Positions 40,520 through 49,682 of a stretch of DNA of 64,000 bases are shown here, piece by piece. The stretch comes from Sphingobium nicotianae (GTDB taxonomy: Bacteria; Pseudomonadota; Alphaproteobacteria; Sphingomonadales; Sphingomonadaceae). Each line of letters starts with the position of its first letter. Positions within the stretch are counted from its first letter, which is position 1. Under the pieces are notes generated by a model. It was not told where the DNA came from. It searched no databases and worked only from the letters and a program-made list of their open reading frames with translations. The position numbers and the translations under genes are program-made. The DNA lies in NCBI RefSeq assembly GCF_018603885.1, contig NZ_JAHGAW010000007.1, forward strand, positions 228,363 through 292,362, in the 5' to 3' direction.

Positions 40520-40891
40520 ATGAACCTGCTGCAGACCATCGAGGCGGAATCGATTGCCGCCATCAGCAAGGATATTCCGGATTTCCGTCCGGGCGACACG
40601 CTGCGCGTGGGCGTGAAGGTCGTCGAAGGCGAGCGCACCCGCGTCCAGAATTTCGAAGGCGTGTGCATCGCGCGCTCGAACAAGGGCATGGGCTCGAACT
40701 TCACCGTGCGCAAGATCAGCTTCGGTGAGGGCGTCGAGCGCGTCTTCCCGCTCTATTCGCCGAACGTCGAGAGCATCACGGTCGTCCGCAAGGGCGTCGT
40801 GCGTCGCGCCAAGCTCTATTATCTGCGCGGCCGCACCGGCAAGCGCGCGCGCATCGCCGAGCGTCGCGACACGCGCGATCAGGACGCCTGA
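40520..40891 (+). CDS. rplS: 50S ribosomal protein bL19
   Basis: The 123-residue protein is a typical bL19 located at the 30S-50S interface: [29 protein letters not shown], then [39 protein letters not shown]. The ATG at 40520 is preceded by GAAGGAAGACAGGA, so the upstream extension of the frame is rejected. It closes the operon, followed by a strong intrinsic terminator. Confidence 0.98.
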   Translation: MNLLQTIEAESIAAISKDIPDFRPGDTLRVGVKVVEGERTRVQNFEGVCIARSNKGMGSNFTVRKISFGEGVERVFPLYSPNVESITVVRKGVVRRAKLYYLRGRTGKRARIAERRDTRDQDA

Positions 40892-40925
40892 TCGAACGTT
40901 TCAGTTCAGGTTATAAACGGTTTCA

Positions 40926-40959
40926 AAAGGGGTGGTGCGAGGGATCGCACCGCCCCTTT
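40926..40959 (+). terminator. intrinsic terminator after rplS
   Basis: AAAGGGGTGGTGCGA at 40926-40940 pairs with TCGCACCGCCCCTTT at 40945-40959 (one G-T pair) around a four-base loop. The stem is flanked by A's and T's, giving a bidirectional-style terminator at the end of the translation operon. Confidence 0.8.
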
Positions 40960-41024
40960 CCGCTTGCGCAGTTGATCGGTCCGCCTACAAGAATGGCCAA
41001 ACAATTGGGTGAGGAGGCGCGATC

Positions 41025-41597
41025 ATGCGCAAGATCGGGGCAATTTTCGGCGCAGCATTGCTGCTCGCTTCCTGCGGCAAGGCGCCGCCAGCCGGCAACA
41101 GTGCCGCCGCCAACGAGACAGGCGAAACCAGCAACCTCAGCTTCGCCAAGAATGTCGGCGCCGATGCGCTGCCCAAGGATGTCAACAGGCTGCCGCTCAA
41201 GGAGCTGATGGGCCATGTCATGCAATATGGCGGCGACGGCATCTGGAAGCGGCAGGGCTATGTCAGTGACGAGAAGGGCGAGCGCTCGCTCTTCCCCAAG
41301 AATGACGAGCAATGGGAAGAAGCGGAAAGCGCCAGCCTGACGCTCGCCGAGCTCACCAACATCCTGCTGTTGCCCGGCCGCAAGGTCGACAATCCCAAAT
41401 GGGACGAGGCGGTGGCCGGCGTGCGCGCCGTCGCGCTCAAGGCGGCGGCGGCGGCGGAGAAGCATGATGAGGACGCCTTCTTCACCGCCGGGGGCGAGCT
41501 CGACACGGCCTGCGAGAATTGCCACCTTCAATTCGCGCCGTGGAGCGCGAAGCCGGGCGCCAAGGCTGTCTCAGATCAGGGCAAGACGGCCAGTTAA
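41025..41597 (+). CDS. cytochrome c-like lipoprotein
   Basis: The 190-residue protein has a lipoprotein signal with lipobox LLAS-C17, then a short linker. The body is mostly helical and carries one heme-binding motif near the C-terminus, CENCH at 163-167. A C-terminal CxxCH on a helical protein is the class II (cytochrome c'-like) layout. It should be a lipid-anchored periplasmic heme protein; the axial ligand and partner are not clear. It starts 66 bases after the rplS terminator. Confidence 0.8.
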   Translation: MRKIGAIFGAALLLASCGKAPPAGNSAAANETGETSNLSFAKNVGADALPKDVNRLPLKELMGHVMQYGGDGIWKRQGYVSDEKGERSLFPKNDEQWEEAESASLTLAELTNILLLPGRKVDNPKWDEAVAGVRAVALKAAAAAEKHDEDAFFTAGGELDTACENCHLQFAPWSAKPGAKAVSDQGKTAS

Positions 41598-41666
41598 CGC
41601 GACTGGATTTTCGCGAGGCTTCATGATCTTGGGCGAAGGCGCATTCCGCGCCGACCCGGGAGCCCA

Positions 41667-42902
41667 ATGACCCTTCGCCAATGGCCAGTTCTCGTCGCGA
41701 TCGCGATCGGCCTGCTGCTGTTTGCGGCGGAGACGGTGAGTCTGTCGGGCAGCGTCGGCAGCGATTTCTGGGTCTTCCATCTCGCCGTCAAGCGGGTGCT
41801 GGCCGACCCCGCGACGCTCTATCATGATTATCATGGCATAGTCGGATCGGCGGAGCGGCTGCTCGGCTTCCTCTATCCGCCGCCGAGCATCGCGATGCTT
41901 CTGCCGCTCGGCCTCGGCACACCGGAACAGGGCTATGCCGTGCTGCGCTGGGGCGCCTTGTTTGCCGTGATCGGCGCGCTGTGGATCTGGATGCGAATGC
42001 TGGCGCGCGAGGGCGTCGCGACCCCGCCCATGCTCACGCGGATCGCACTGGTGCTGCTCGCCCTCGTCACCGGCCCGGTTTTCACCTGTCGGCACGGGCA
42101 GGTCGATACGCTCGTCCTCTTCATCATCGTGGGCGGCATGACGCTGGCCTGGCAGACGAACGGACGCCTGCGCGCGCTTGGCGGCGCGGTGCTGGCGTTC
42201 GGCGCCTGGGTGAAGATCTATCCGGTACTGATCCTGGTCGGCCTGCTGTTCGATGGGAAGCGGCGCGTGGCGGTGTTCGCCGGCTTCGCGGCCGGCGGCG
42301 TCCTCGTGGCGCTGCTCGCCGCTATGGTCTTCCCGCTCCAGGTATGGATCGACTTCTTCCGCGACATGCTGCCGGTCATGGCCCAGCGCACGATCATCAA
42401 TGTCGACAATCAGTCGCTCTCCGCCGACATCGTACGGCTGTGGGTGCCGCATGCGCAGGTGATGAGCAGCTTCGACGCGGTGGTGGTGCCGGCGCCGGTG
42501 CGGCTGGGTGTCGCGCTGCTGGGGCTGGCGATCATCGCGGCCATGCAGTGGCGCGTGGTGCGGACCGGCGCGCCGAGCCTCATCGTCGCGGCCAGCGTCA
42601 TGGCCGTGATCAGCCTGATCGCCCCGCTCGGCTGGGGGCATAGCTATGCCTATGTGCTGCCGCTCATGGTGATGGTGGCAGCGCAGGCGATCGCGGGGCG
42701 GCGCTGGCTGTGGCTGGGGATCGCCGCGCTGGCGTGGATTGCGATCACGGTGCCCGCTCATCGCCAGCTCGGCTTCGCGGACTGGAGCTCGCCGCTCTGG
42801 CACCTCGTCTATAGCCGCTATGCGCTGGCAACACTGGGACTGTTGGTGGCGGCATGGGCGCTGGCGGGGCGGGAGCGCGGCCCCCTCTCCAAGGTCCGCT
42901 AG
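41667..42902 (+). CDS. glycosyltransferase family 87 (DUF2029) membrane protein
   Basis: The 411-residue polytopic protein fits the GT87/DUF2029 family, polyprenol-phosphate-sugar-dependent mannosyl- or arabinosyltransferases. The signature is in the first external loop: SDFWVFHLAVKRVLADPATLYHDYHG with the conserved Asp-Phe, and FLYPPPSIAMLLPLGL a little later. About ten spans follow. Acceptor and sugar are unknown and no other envelope-glycan genes are adjacent. Confidence 0.8.
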   Translation: MTLRQWPVLVAIAIGLLLFAAETVSLSGSVGSDFWVFHLAVKRVLADPATLYHDYHGIVGSAERLLGFLYPPPSIAMLLPLGLGTPEQGYAVLRWGALFAVIGALWIWMRMLAREGVATPPMLTRIALVLLALVTGPVFTCRHGQVDTLVLFIIVGGMTLAWQTNGRLRALGGAVLAFGAWVKIYPVLILVGLLFDGKRRVAVFAGFAAGGVLVALLAAMVFPLQVWIDFFRDMLPVMAQRTIINVDNQSLSADIVRLWVPHAQVMSSFDAVVVPAPVRLGVALLGLAIIAAMQWRVVRTGAPSLIVAASVMAVISLIAPLGWGHSYAYVLPLMVMVAAQAIAGRRWLWLGIAALAWIAITVPAHRQLGFADWSSPLWHLVYSRYALATLGLLVAAWALAGRERGPLSKVR

Positions 42903-43034
42903 CCGACTTCGCCGGCAAGCTTCCCTATCCTCTCCCCCTTCAGGGGCGAGGAGAAAATCGCCGGTTACGTATTTCACGCATCGACCGCGCTTGTCCCCTT
43001 TCGCTCCGGACGCAGAACGGGCAGACAGGGCCCA

Positions 43035-44279
43035 ATGTCCAATGCCACCCGCATCCTGCTCGCCCTGGCCGCCGGCCTTGTCCTCGGCATCATCGGCGCG
43101 AGCGTGGCGCCGAAAGCGTCGCTCGACATCGCGACAGTCGCCAACCCGATCGGCAACCTCTGGCTCAACGGCCTGCGCATGACCATCGTGCCACTGGTCG
43201 TGGCACTGCTGATCACCGGCATCGCGCAGACGGCCGAGGCGGCGCGGGCGGGGCGGATCGCGGCCCTGTCGCTGAGCTGGATCACGGTCATCATGATCCT
43301 CTCCGCCGTGGTCGGTGCCGTGCTGACGCCGCTGCTGCTCAAGATCTGGCCGATGCATGCCGCGTCCGCCGATGCGCTCAAGGCCGCACTCGGCGCGACC
43401 GGACCAGCGGCGCCGGTGCCGCCTTTCTCAGAGTTTCTGAGCGCAATCGTGCCGACCAATCCGGTCAATGCGGCCGCGAGCGATGCCATCCTGCCGCTGC
43501 TCATTTTCACCGGCGTCTTCGCCTTCGCACTGACCAGGTTGCCGCGCGGACCGCGCGAGCTGCTGAGCGGCGTCTTCTCGGCCATTGCGGATGCGCTGAT
43601 CATCGTCATCGAATGGGTGCTGAAGCTCGCGCCGATCGGCGTGTTCGCGCTTGCCTTCGTGGTCGGCGCCCGTTCGGGCACGGCGGCGTTCGGCGCGCTG
43701 CTGCATTATATCATCATCGTCTCGGGCGTCGGCCTGTTCGTCAGCCTGTGCGCCTATCCCGTGGCGGTGATCGGCGGCCGGCTCAAGCTGCGAGACTATG
43801 CGCGGCAGGTCGCGCCGGTGCAGGCGCTCGCGATCAGCACGCAATCCTCGCTCGCCTGCCTGCCGATCATGCTCAAGAAGTCCGAGGATCTGGGCGTGCA
43901 GGAATCGACTGCGGGCCTGGTACTGCCCATGGCGGTGGCGCTGATGCGCGCGACCGGCCCGGCGATGAACCTGGCGGTGGCGCTTTATGTAGCCAACTGG
44001 TTCGGCATCCAGCTCGGCCCGGCGCAATATGCCGTCGCGATCCTCGCCGCGACGCTCACCTCGATGGGATCGGTCAGCCTGCCGGGACAAGTGAGCTTCA
44101 TCACGGCCATCGCCCCGATCTGTCTGGCCGTCGGCGTGCCAGTCGAGCCGCTGGCGCTTCTGATTGCGGTGGAGACCCTCCCGGACATCATGCGCACGCT
44201 CGGCAATGTGATGATGGACGTCGCCGTGACGGCGGCGGTCGGCGCGCGCGATGGCGGGGAGCAACCGGACGCGGCATGA
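43035..44279 (+). CDS. dicarboxylate/amino acid:cation symporter (DAACS family)
   Basis: The 414-residue protein has eight spans and two hairpins as in GltPh. Motifs include the Ser-rich hairpin ISTQSSLACLPIML, the NxxxAT-type substrate helix RATGPAMNLAVALYV (usually Asn-Met-Asp-Gly) and the C-terminal GNVMMDVAVT. It probably imports C4-dicarboxylates or glutamate with protons or sodium. The exact substrate is open, since the NMDGT motif deviates. Confidence 0.88.
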   Translation: MSNATRILLALAAGLVLGIIGASVAPKASLDIATVANPIGNLWLNGLRMTIVPLVVALLITGIAQTAEAARAGRIAALSLSWITVIMILSAVVGAVLTPLLLKIWPMHAASADALKAALGATGPAAPVPPFSEFLSAIVPTNPVNAAASDAILPLLIFTGVFAFALTRLPRGPRELLSGVFSAIADALIIVIEWVLKLAPIGVFALAFVVGARSGTAAFGALLHYIIIVSGVGLFVSLCAYPVAVIGGRLKLRDYARQVAPVQALAISTQSSLACLPIMLKKSEDLGVQESTAGLVLPMAVALMRATGPAMNLAVALYVANWFGIQLGPAQYAVAILAATLTSMGSVSLPGQVSFITAIAPICLAVGVPVEPLALLIAVETLPDIMRTLGNVMMDVAVTAAVGARDGGEQPDAA

Positions 44280-44357
44280 CAGCGCCGCTCTGCCGATTTG
44301 ACCGCATTCGTCGAAAGGCATAGCCTCCGCCGATAATCAGCGATCGACGGGGGACGG

Positions 44358-45737
44358 ATGATGGCGGCTGAGGGAGTGAGGCTGGCGCCGGTTCGCGGGC
44401 GCGCGCGCATCGAGGTGCTCGATATTCTCCGGGGGATCGCGATCCTCGGCATCCTCTACATGAACATTCCCTATATGGGGAACAATGGCACGCTGGAGGA
44501 ATGGGACATAAGGCTGATCGGCTGGAGCGCGGCCGATCGCACTGTCTGGGCGTTCATCTCGACCTTCTGGAACGGCACGCAGCGCGGCCTGCTCGAATTT
44601 CTGTTCGGCGCCGGCGCGATGGTGCTGACGGCCAGGGCGATGACGCCGGACGGGCCCGTTGCAGTGGCCGACCTCTTCTACCGGCGCAATCTCTGGCTGA
44701 TCCTGTTCGGCCTGATCGACATCTTCCTCGTCACCTGGATTGGTGACATATTGCTGGTCTATGGGCTCGCCGCCCTGATCATCTTCCCGTTCCGCAAGCT
44801 CGGGCCGCGCCTGCTCATCTTCCTCGGGCTGCTGTTCGCCGGTTTCGTCGCGGTCGGCGGCGTCATGCAATATCAGGGGCGCGTCGAGCTGATCCAGAAG
44901 GTCCCTGCGATCCAGGCCAAGGAAGCGACCAAGCAGAAGCTCAGTAAGGAAGAGGCCGACACGCTGAAGGAATGGCGCAAGCTCAACGACCATTTCAAGA
45001 AGCCCGATGCCGAGACCCAGAAGGAAATCGACAAGGAGGCCAAGGCCCATCATGGCGGGGTCTGGGACTATGTGTCCTGGGCCTGGTACATGTGGAACTT
45101 CGTCTTCATCGGCAAGCACGCAACCTTCTTCGGCGTGTGCGAGGCTGTGTGCGGCATGCTCCTGGGCATGGCTTGGTGGAAGCTCGGCATCATCCAGGGG
45201 CAGCGATCGGCGCGCTTCTATGGCGTGCTGGCGCTCATTGCCTATGCAGTGGGGATGGGGCTGCGCGGGCTCGGCGTCTATGAGGTCTTCCAGTTCATGC
45301 CGCAGCCCAAGACGATCTGGGCGACCAATGAGTTTGCGCGGCTCGCCGTCTCGCTCGGCCATGTCGCGCTGATCAATCTGCTGGTCCAGACGAAGGCCGG
45401 CAAGGCAGTGCTGGCGCCGCTCAAGGCGGCGGGGCAGACCGCCTTCTCCATCTATGTCCTCACCAGCGTCGTGACCCTGTGGTTCGTCTTCGCGCCATGG
45501 GGGCTCGGCCTGTGGGGCCGATATGGCTGGGCGCAACTCGCCCTGATCGCGACGATCATCGACATCGGCTTCCTGGTGCTGGCCAATGTGTGGATGCGCA
45601 GCTTCGTGAGCGGGCCGGTGGAATGGGTCTGGCGGTCGCTGGCTTATTGGCAGCGCCAGCCCTTCCGCCGCCACAAGGGGGAGCCCAGCGCACCAGCCGA
45701 GCCCGGAACGGAGATCAACGCGCCGCTGCCGGCATGA
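44358..45737 (+). CDS. DUF418 domain membrane protein
   Basis: The 459-residue polytopic protein opens with RIEVLDILRGIAILGILYMNI, the signature of DUF418/YeiB-type and heparan-acetyltransferase-like proteins, and ends with the DUF418 domain (GQTAFSIYVLTSVVTLWFVFAPWGLGLWG). A Lys/Glu-rich soluble loop of about 80 residues lies in the middle (residues 175-235). Function is unknown; related proteins acylate or transport across the membrane. ATG at 44358 or 44361 is equally possible. It is closed by a terminator. Confidence 0.85.
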   Translation: MMAAEGVRLAPVRGRARIEVLDILRGIAILGILYMNIPYMGNNGTLEEWDIRLIGWSAADRTVWAFISTFWNGTQRGLLEFLFGAGAMVLTARAMTPDGPVAVADLFYRRNLWLILFGLIDIFLVTWIGDILLVYGLAALIIFPFRKLGPRLLIFLGLLFAGFVAVGGVMQYQGRVELIQKVPAIQAKEATKQKLSKEEADTLKEWRKLNDHFKKPDAETQKEIDKEAKAHHGGVWDYVSWAWYMWNFVFIGKHATFFGVCEAVCGMLLGMAWWKLGIIQGQRSARFYGVLALIAYAVGMGLRGLGVYEVFQFMPQPKTIWATNEFARLAVSLGHVALINLLVQTKAGKAVLAPLKAAGQTAFSIYVLTSVVTLWFVFAPWGLGLWGRYGWAQLALIATIIDIGFLVLANVWMRSFVSGPVEWVWRSLAYWQRQPFRRHKGEPSAPAEPGTEINAPLPA

Positions 45738-45763
45738 GGGCGGGCGCAATGCCGCAGAATTAG

Positions 45764-45794
45764 AAAACCCCCGCTCCAAGGGAGCGAGGGTTTT
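45764..45794. terminator. bidirectional intrinsic terminator between DUF418 gene and flagellin
   Basis: AAAACCCCCGCTCC and GGAGCGAGGGTTTT form a long stem around a short AAG loop, ending in TTTTCT on the plus strand. The A's on the other side give a T run for leftward transcripts, so it can serve both convergent genes. Confidence 0.75.
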
Positions 45795-45816
45795 CTGGAA
45801 GGTCCCCTGAGGTCAT

Positions 45817-45855
45817 GACCCCCGGCACAATGGGGACTGTAAAATGCCGGGGGTC
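45817..45855 (-). terminator. hairpin downstream of flagellin
   Basis: GACCCCCGGCA and TGCCGGGGGTC form a perfect eleven-base stem with a 17-base loop, between the flagellin stop and the bidirectional terminator. Together the two hairpins should isolate the flagellin transcript. Confidence 0.5.
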
Positions 45856-45912
45856 AAAAGATCGGCGTCAGTGGGCCAGCACGTTCGCCGACCCTATTCA
45901 GATAGACGTCAT

Positions 45913-46752
45913 TTAACGGAGCAGGCTCAATACGCCCTGCTGGCTCTGGTTCGCCTGAGCGAGCATCGCCGTCGAAGCCTGGTTCAGGATCTGGTTCTTG
46001 GCGAGGTTGGTCGATTCCACGGAGAAATCGGCATCCTCGATCCGCGAACGGGCGTCCGACAGGTTCGTGATGGTGGTATTCAGATTGTTGACCGTCGCTT
46101 CGAGACGGCTCTGCTGGCCACCGATGGTGGCACGGGCGGAAGCGATCTTGTCGAGCCCGGCGTTGATCTTGGAAAGAGCGGCGGTCGCGCCGGAGCCATC
46201 GGCATCGGCGAAGGTGGCCAGCGAATTCAGGCCGAGGTTGGTCAGGTTCATCGAGGCGAGCTGGAGGTCGACCGTCTCGCCAGAATTGTTGCCAACCTGG
46301 ATTTTGACGATGACCGGCGCTGTCACCGAGCCCGAGCCGTTCAGCAGCGTGATGCCGTTGAAGCTGGTGCGGCTGGCGATGTTCGTGATTTGCGAGGTCA
46401 GCTCGGTGACTTCCGCCTGGATCGACGTACGGTCAGAGGCGCTGACGGTGCCCGAGGAAGCCTGGACGGCCAGCTCACGCATGCGCTGCAGGATGTTCGA
46501 GACTTCGCCCATCGCGCCTTCCGCAACCTGCGTGACGGACATGCCGTCGTTGCAGTTGCGAGCGGCGGCGGAGAGGCCACGAATTTCGGAGGTCATCTTG
46601 GTCGAGATGGCGAGGCCGGCGGCGTCGTCCTTCGCGGAGTTGATGCGCTTGCCGGTGGAAAGACGCTCCATGGCCTCGGAAAGGCCGAGAGACGCTTTGG
46701 CGGAAGCATTCTGCGCACGAATCGCAGATACGTTTGATGCAATGACAGTCAT
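45913..46752 (-). CDS. fliC: flagellin
   Basis: The 279-residue flagellin has the conserved N-terminal D0/D1 ([41 protein letters not shown]) and C-terminal D1/D0 ([46 protein letters not shown]). The variable outer domain is almost absent, so it is a minimal flagellin. The start chosen is ATG at 46752, behind GGGGAC. A single lone flagellin gene with no other motility genes in the window implies that the flagellar cluster is elsewhere. Confidence 0.95.
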   Translation of the reverse strand: MTVIASNVSAIRAQNASAKASLGLSEAMERLSTGKRINSAKDDAAGLAISTKMTSEIRGLSAAARNCNDGMSVTQVAEGAMGEVSNILQRMRELAVQASSGTVSASDRTSIQAEVTELTSQITNIASRTSFNGITLLNGSGSVTAPVIVKIQVGNNSGETVDLQLASMNLTNLGLNSLATFADADGSGATAALSKINAGLDKIASARATIGGQQSRLEATVNNLNTTITNLSDARSRIEDADFSVESTNLAKNQILNQASTAMLAQANQSQQGVLSLLR

Positions 46753-46813
46753 AATTTCAGTCCCCATTTCTAAAGAGGGCGGTAACCTTGGCCGTTAGCG
46801 CCTTCGAAATGCT

Positions 46814-46840
46814 AGAACGGACCCTGCACGGGAACTTTTA
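46814..46840 (-). promoter_or_regulatory. candidate sigma-28 promoter of flagellin
   Basis: Read leftward, TAAAAGTT (46840-46833) is followed after 11 bases by TCCGTTCT (46821-46814). Against TAAAGTTT-N11-GCCGATAA this matches 6 of 8 and 4 of 8 positions with the exact spacing. The leader to the ATG would be about 55 bases. It is a weak call; sigma-54 boxes were not found. Confidence 0.35.
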
Positions 46841-46851
46841 AGCGTCGTGGT

Positions 46852-46871
46852 CACTTTTTTTCACAAAAGTG
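46852..46871. promoter_or_regulatory. inverted repeat upstream of the flagellin promoter
   Basis: CACTTTT and AAAAGTG, six bases apart, form a symmetric AT-rich site about 12 bases before the putative -35 box. It could bind a regulator or be an UP-like element. Confidence 0.3.
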
Positions 46872-46928
46872 CAAAAATGACGGTTTCAAGCGGTTTATGG
46901 CGGTCGAAATAGCGCGTATTTCGCCGTT

Positions 46929-48332
46929 TCAATTGCCCGAACCTGGCCCTGAGGCCTGCTCCAGCTCGATCAGTGGCAGCCAGATCTGCGTTTCGCGGGC
47001 GCGCCGATCGCCATACGCCATCAGGCACCGCATGAACTGGGGGGCGAACTGGGCGTCCTTGTTGGCCGCCTTGAGCGCCAGGCAGGTCGGGCTGGCGGCA
47101 TCGGCCGGGTCGAGCCGCTGCTCACGCCAGCCATCGGCGCTCGCGAAGCCGATCTGGCCGGTCGGCACCCGGAGGCGCAACGACGCGACCGAGTTCACCT
47201 CCAGCTGATTGACCAGGATCGCCTCGGCCCTCAGCGCGGCGTCGACGGCGTTGAGCTTGCGATTGGCCTTGTCGTCCGCATCCATATCCGTGGGGCCGTT
47301 GCGCAGGACGAGCAGGGGGAGACCGCGCCTGCCATGGTCCATCTGCTCCTGAATCGCGCGCTGGACGAAGGTGGCGAACACGGACTGGCGCACACCGCCG
47401 TCGAAATAGGTCTGGCCCGCGACCTGCACCTGCTGGAAGAAGACCGGCATGGCGACCGAGGCGAGCGCGGCGCCGGCGATGCAGGCGCGCCGGGTGCGCG
47501 CATCCAGATCGGGCGCGGCGGCGATGCCGTTGATGTCGGCGAACTGGAAGCGGCCGCTGCGGGCCTCCACGAAGCCGGCGAGCATGATGACATTGCTGGC
47601 CGCGAGCCGGTCCAGCATGGGGCAGGGGGCGCCGCTCGCCAATGCCGCATTCGGGCAGAGCGCTTCCTCGACCCGCTTGCGCAAGGGCGCGAGACCGGAC
47701 ATGGCACCGGTGATGACCACCATCAGCTTGCTCTGGCGACTGACGACCTCGCTTTCCTTCGCGGGCAGATAGGCACGGCGCAGGGCGTCGCGTACATCGA
47801 GATCCTCCAGCCCGGCGCCGACGAAGAGCATTTGCAGCGCGCCAGTGCTGACGCCCGTGATGGCGACGGGATTGGGCAGGTCACTGGCGTCGTCCGCCGC
47901 GAGGCTCGTCAGCAGGCCGGCTCCGAAAGCGCCCCATTGCCCGCCGCCCGAGAGCAGCAACACGGAGGGATTGTCGAGCATGACGAAGGACGAGGAGCGC
48001 GCGCTGCGCGTCGGGCGCTTGCTCTGCTCGACGACGGCGGACGAGACGGCAGCCTCGACCTTCGATCTGTCGAAGGGGCGTGCCTGAAAGACGGGAGCCG
48101 GCGCAGCAGCGCCGACCGGCGCGGAGGCCTCCTCCGCCGAGGCCGGGCGTGCCGCGATCTGCGGTGGTGGCCAATTGTTGCGGATCTGCGCTTCGAGCGG
48201 TGAATAAGGCAGGTCGCTCACAAAACGCGGAAACTGCGGGCAATCGACGGTGAGTGGTCCGCGGGTGGCACAGGCACCAAGTGGCAGCGCCAGCAAAAGA
48301 AGCGCCGGCAGGCGCAGAGTGGATCGCATCAT
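46929..48332 (-). CDS. patatin-like phospholipase, lipoprotein
   Basis: The 467-residue protein has a lipoprotein signal (LLLLALPLGA-C21), a Pro/Ala-rich linker, and a patatin domain: oxyanion loop SGGGQWGAFGAGLL (about 128-141), nucleophile Ser162 in GVSTG, and the Asp of FDGGVRQSV. Patatins are lipid acyl hydrolases; an anchored outer-membrane or periplasmic form could remodel lipids. The ATG pair at 48332/48329 follows GGGGG; the frame open to 48548 has no support. Confidence 0.9.
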   Translation of the reverse strand: MMRSTLRLPALLLLALPLGACATRGPLTVDCPQFPRFVSDLPYSPLEAQIRNNWPPPQIAARPASAEEASAPVGAAAPAPVFQARPFDRSKVEAAVSSAVVEQSKRPTRSARSSSFVMLDNPSVLLLSGGGQWGAFGAGLLTSLAADDASDLPNPVAITGVSTGALQMLFVGAGLEDLDVRDALRRAYLPAKESEVVSRQSKLMVVITGAMSGLAPLRKRVEEALCPNAALASGAPCPMLDRLAASNVIMLAGFVEARSGRFQFADINGIAAAPDLDARTRRACIAGAALASVAMPVFFQQVQVAGQTYFDGGVRQSVFATFVQRAIQEQMDHGRRGLPLLVLRNGPTDMDADDKANRKLNAVDAALRAEAILVNQLEVNSVASLRLRVPTGQIGFASADGWREQRLDPADAASPTCLALKAANKDAQFAPQFMRCLMAYGDRRARETQIWLPLIELEQASGPGSGN

Positions 48333-48655
48333 TTCCCCCAGAAGAATTTTTCGATGCGACCTTTGTGCGGGCAATAGCATCGCCCCTGCCGCGCTGCCAA
48401 TGAAGGATCGCGCTAAACGGCGAATTGACCGTATCGGGCGCCGGGCCGTGCGTGGACGCTGAGAGGAGGACCAAGGTTCGGCGCATGATACGTCCAGCTT
48501 GTTCTTCGAGGAGATTGGGGGACCATGTCGTGGCGTGGCTCGATCCAAGGTCGATGGGACGCAGCGCCAGGCGCGGCCTGTGGTCAGGCTTTGCCTCGCG
48601 CGTCGAATTGGTCTATCCGCCGCCGCTCAGCCCTTGACCATCTCGGAGAACCCCC
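48333..48655. other. intergenic stretch between patatin and asd genes
   Basis: These 323 bases must hold divergent promoters. A short open frame from the ATG at 48525 sits behind a good GAGGAG/GGGGGA site, but it runs into asd in another frame and its product has no recognisable features. A second weak frame spans 48425-48637. No convincing gene or RNA was found. Confidence 0.4.
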
Positions 48656-49681
48656 GTGGGATATCGTGTCGTCGTCGCAGGCGCCACCGGCAATGTCGGT
48701 CGCGAAATGCTCAACATCCTGGCCGAGCGGGAATTCCCGATCGACGAATTGGCCGTCGTCGCGTCCTCGCGCTCAACTGGCGACGAAATCGAGTATGGCG
48801 AGACCGGCAAGATGCTCAAGGTCAGGAATATCGAGCATTTCGATCCGACGGGATGGGACATGGCCCTGTTCGCGATCGGTTCCGAGGCGACCAAGGTCTA
48901 TGCGCCCAAGTTCGCGGCCGCCGGCTGCACGGTGATCGACAACAGCTCGCTCTATCGCATGGACCCGGACGTGCCGCTGATCGTGCCCGAGGTGAACCCG
49001 TACGCGATCGACGGTTACAAGAAGAGGAACATTATCGCCAATCCGAACTGCTCGACCGCGCAGATGGTCGTGGCGCTCAAGCCCCTGCACGATTTCGCGA
49101 CGATCAAGCGCGTCGTGGTGGCGACCTATCAGTCGGTCTCCGGCGCGGGCAAGGCGGGCATGGACGAGCTGTTCGAGCAGAGCCGCAACATCTTCGTCGG
49201 CGACCCGGCGGTGCCCGCGAAGTTCACCAAGCAGATCGCCTTCAATGTGATCCCGCATATTGACAGCTTCCTGGATGACGGCTCGACCAAGGAAGAGTGG
49301 AAGATGGTCGTCGAGACCAAGAAAATCCTCGATCCCAAGATCAAGGTGACGGCGACCTGCGTGCGCGTGCCGGTGTTCGTCGGGCATAGCGAGGCGATCA
49401 ACATCGAGTTCGTCGAGGAGATCAGCGCCAAGAAGGCCCAGTCCATCCTGCGCGAGGCGCCCGGCATCATGCTCGTCGACAAGCATGAGGACGGCGGATA
49501 CGTCACGCCAGTCGAGTGCGTGGGCGATTATGCCACTTTCGTCAGCCGCGTGCGCGAGGACTCGACAGTCGACAACGGCCTCTCGCTCTGGTGCGTCAGC
49601 GACAATCTGCGTAAGGGCGCCGCGCTCAACGCAGTGCAGATCGCCGAACTGCTTGGGCGGCGTCACCTCAAGAAGGGGTGA
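48656..49681 (+). CDS. asd: aspartate-semialdehyde dehydrogenase
   Basis: The 341-residue enzyme reduces aspartyl phosphate to the semialdehyde for lysine, threonine, methionine and diaminopimelate synthesis. The NADP loop is VVVAGATGNVGREMLNIL, the catalytic Cys132 is in NPNCSTAQMVVAL, and the His-containing VPVFVGHSEAINIEF is conserved. The start is GTG at 48656, five bases after GGAGAA. The next gene follows its stop by one base. Confidence 0.97.
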   Translation: MGYRVVVAGATGNVGREMLNILAEREFPIDELAVVASSRSTGDEIEYGETGKMLKVRNIEHFDPTGWDMALFAIGSEATKVYAPKFAAAGCTVIDNSSLYRMDPDVPLIVPEVNPYAIDGYKKRNIIANPNCSTAQMVVALKPLHDFATIKRVVVATYQSVSGAGKAGMDELFEQSRNIFVGDPAVPAKFTKQIAFNVIPHIDSFLDDGSTKEEWKMVVETKKILDPKIKVTATCVRVPVFVGHSEAINIEFVEEISAKKAQSILREAPGIMLVDKHEDGGYVTPVECVGDYATFVSRVREDSTVDNGLSLWCVSDNLRKGAALNAVQIAELLGRRHLKKG

Positions 49682-49682
49682 T

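Noticed and set aside
41571..45779. Long leftward frames opposite the GT87, DAACS and DUF418 genes
   Set aside because: All three sense genes show membrane spans and family signatures; the antisense frames are His/Arg/Asp-rich without features.
48525..48935. Open frame with a good ribosome binding site before asd
   Set aside because: It overlaps 280 bases of asd in another frame and its product is basic, Ala/Arg-rich and featureless; kept only as a note in the intergenic entry.
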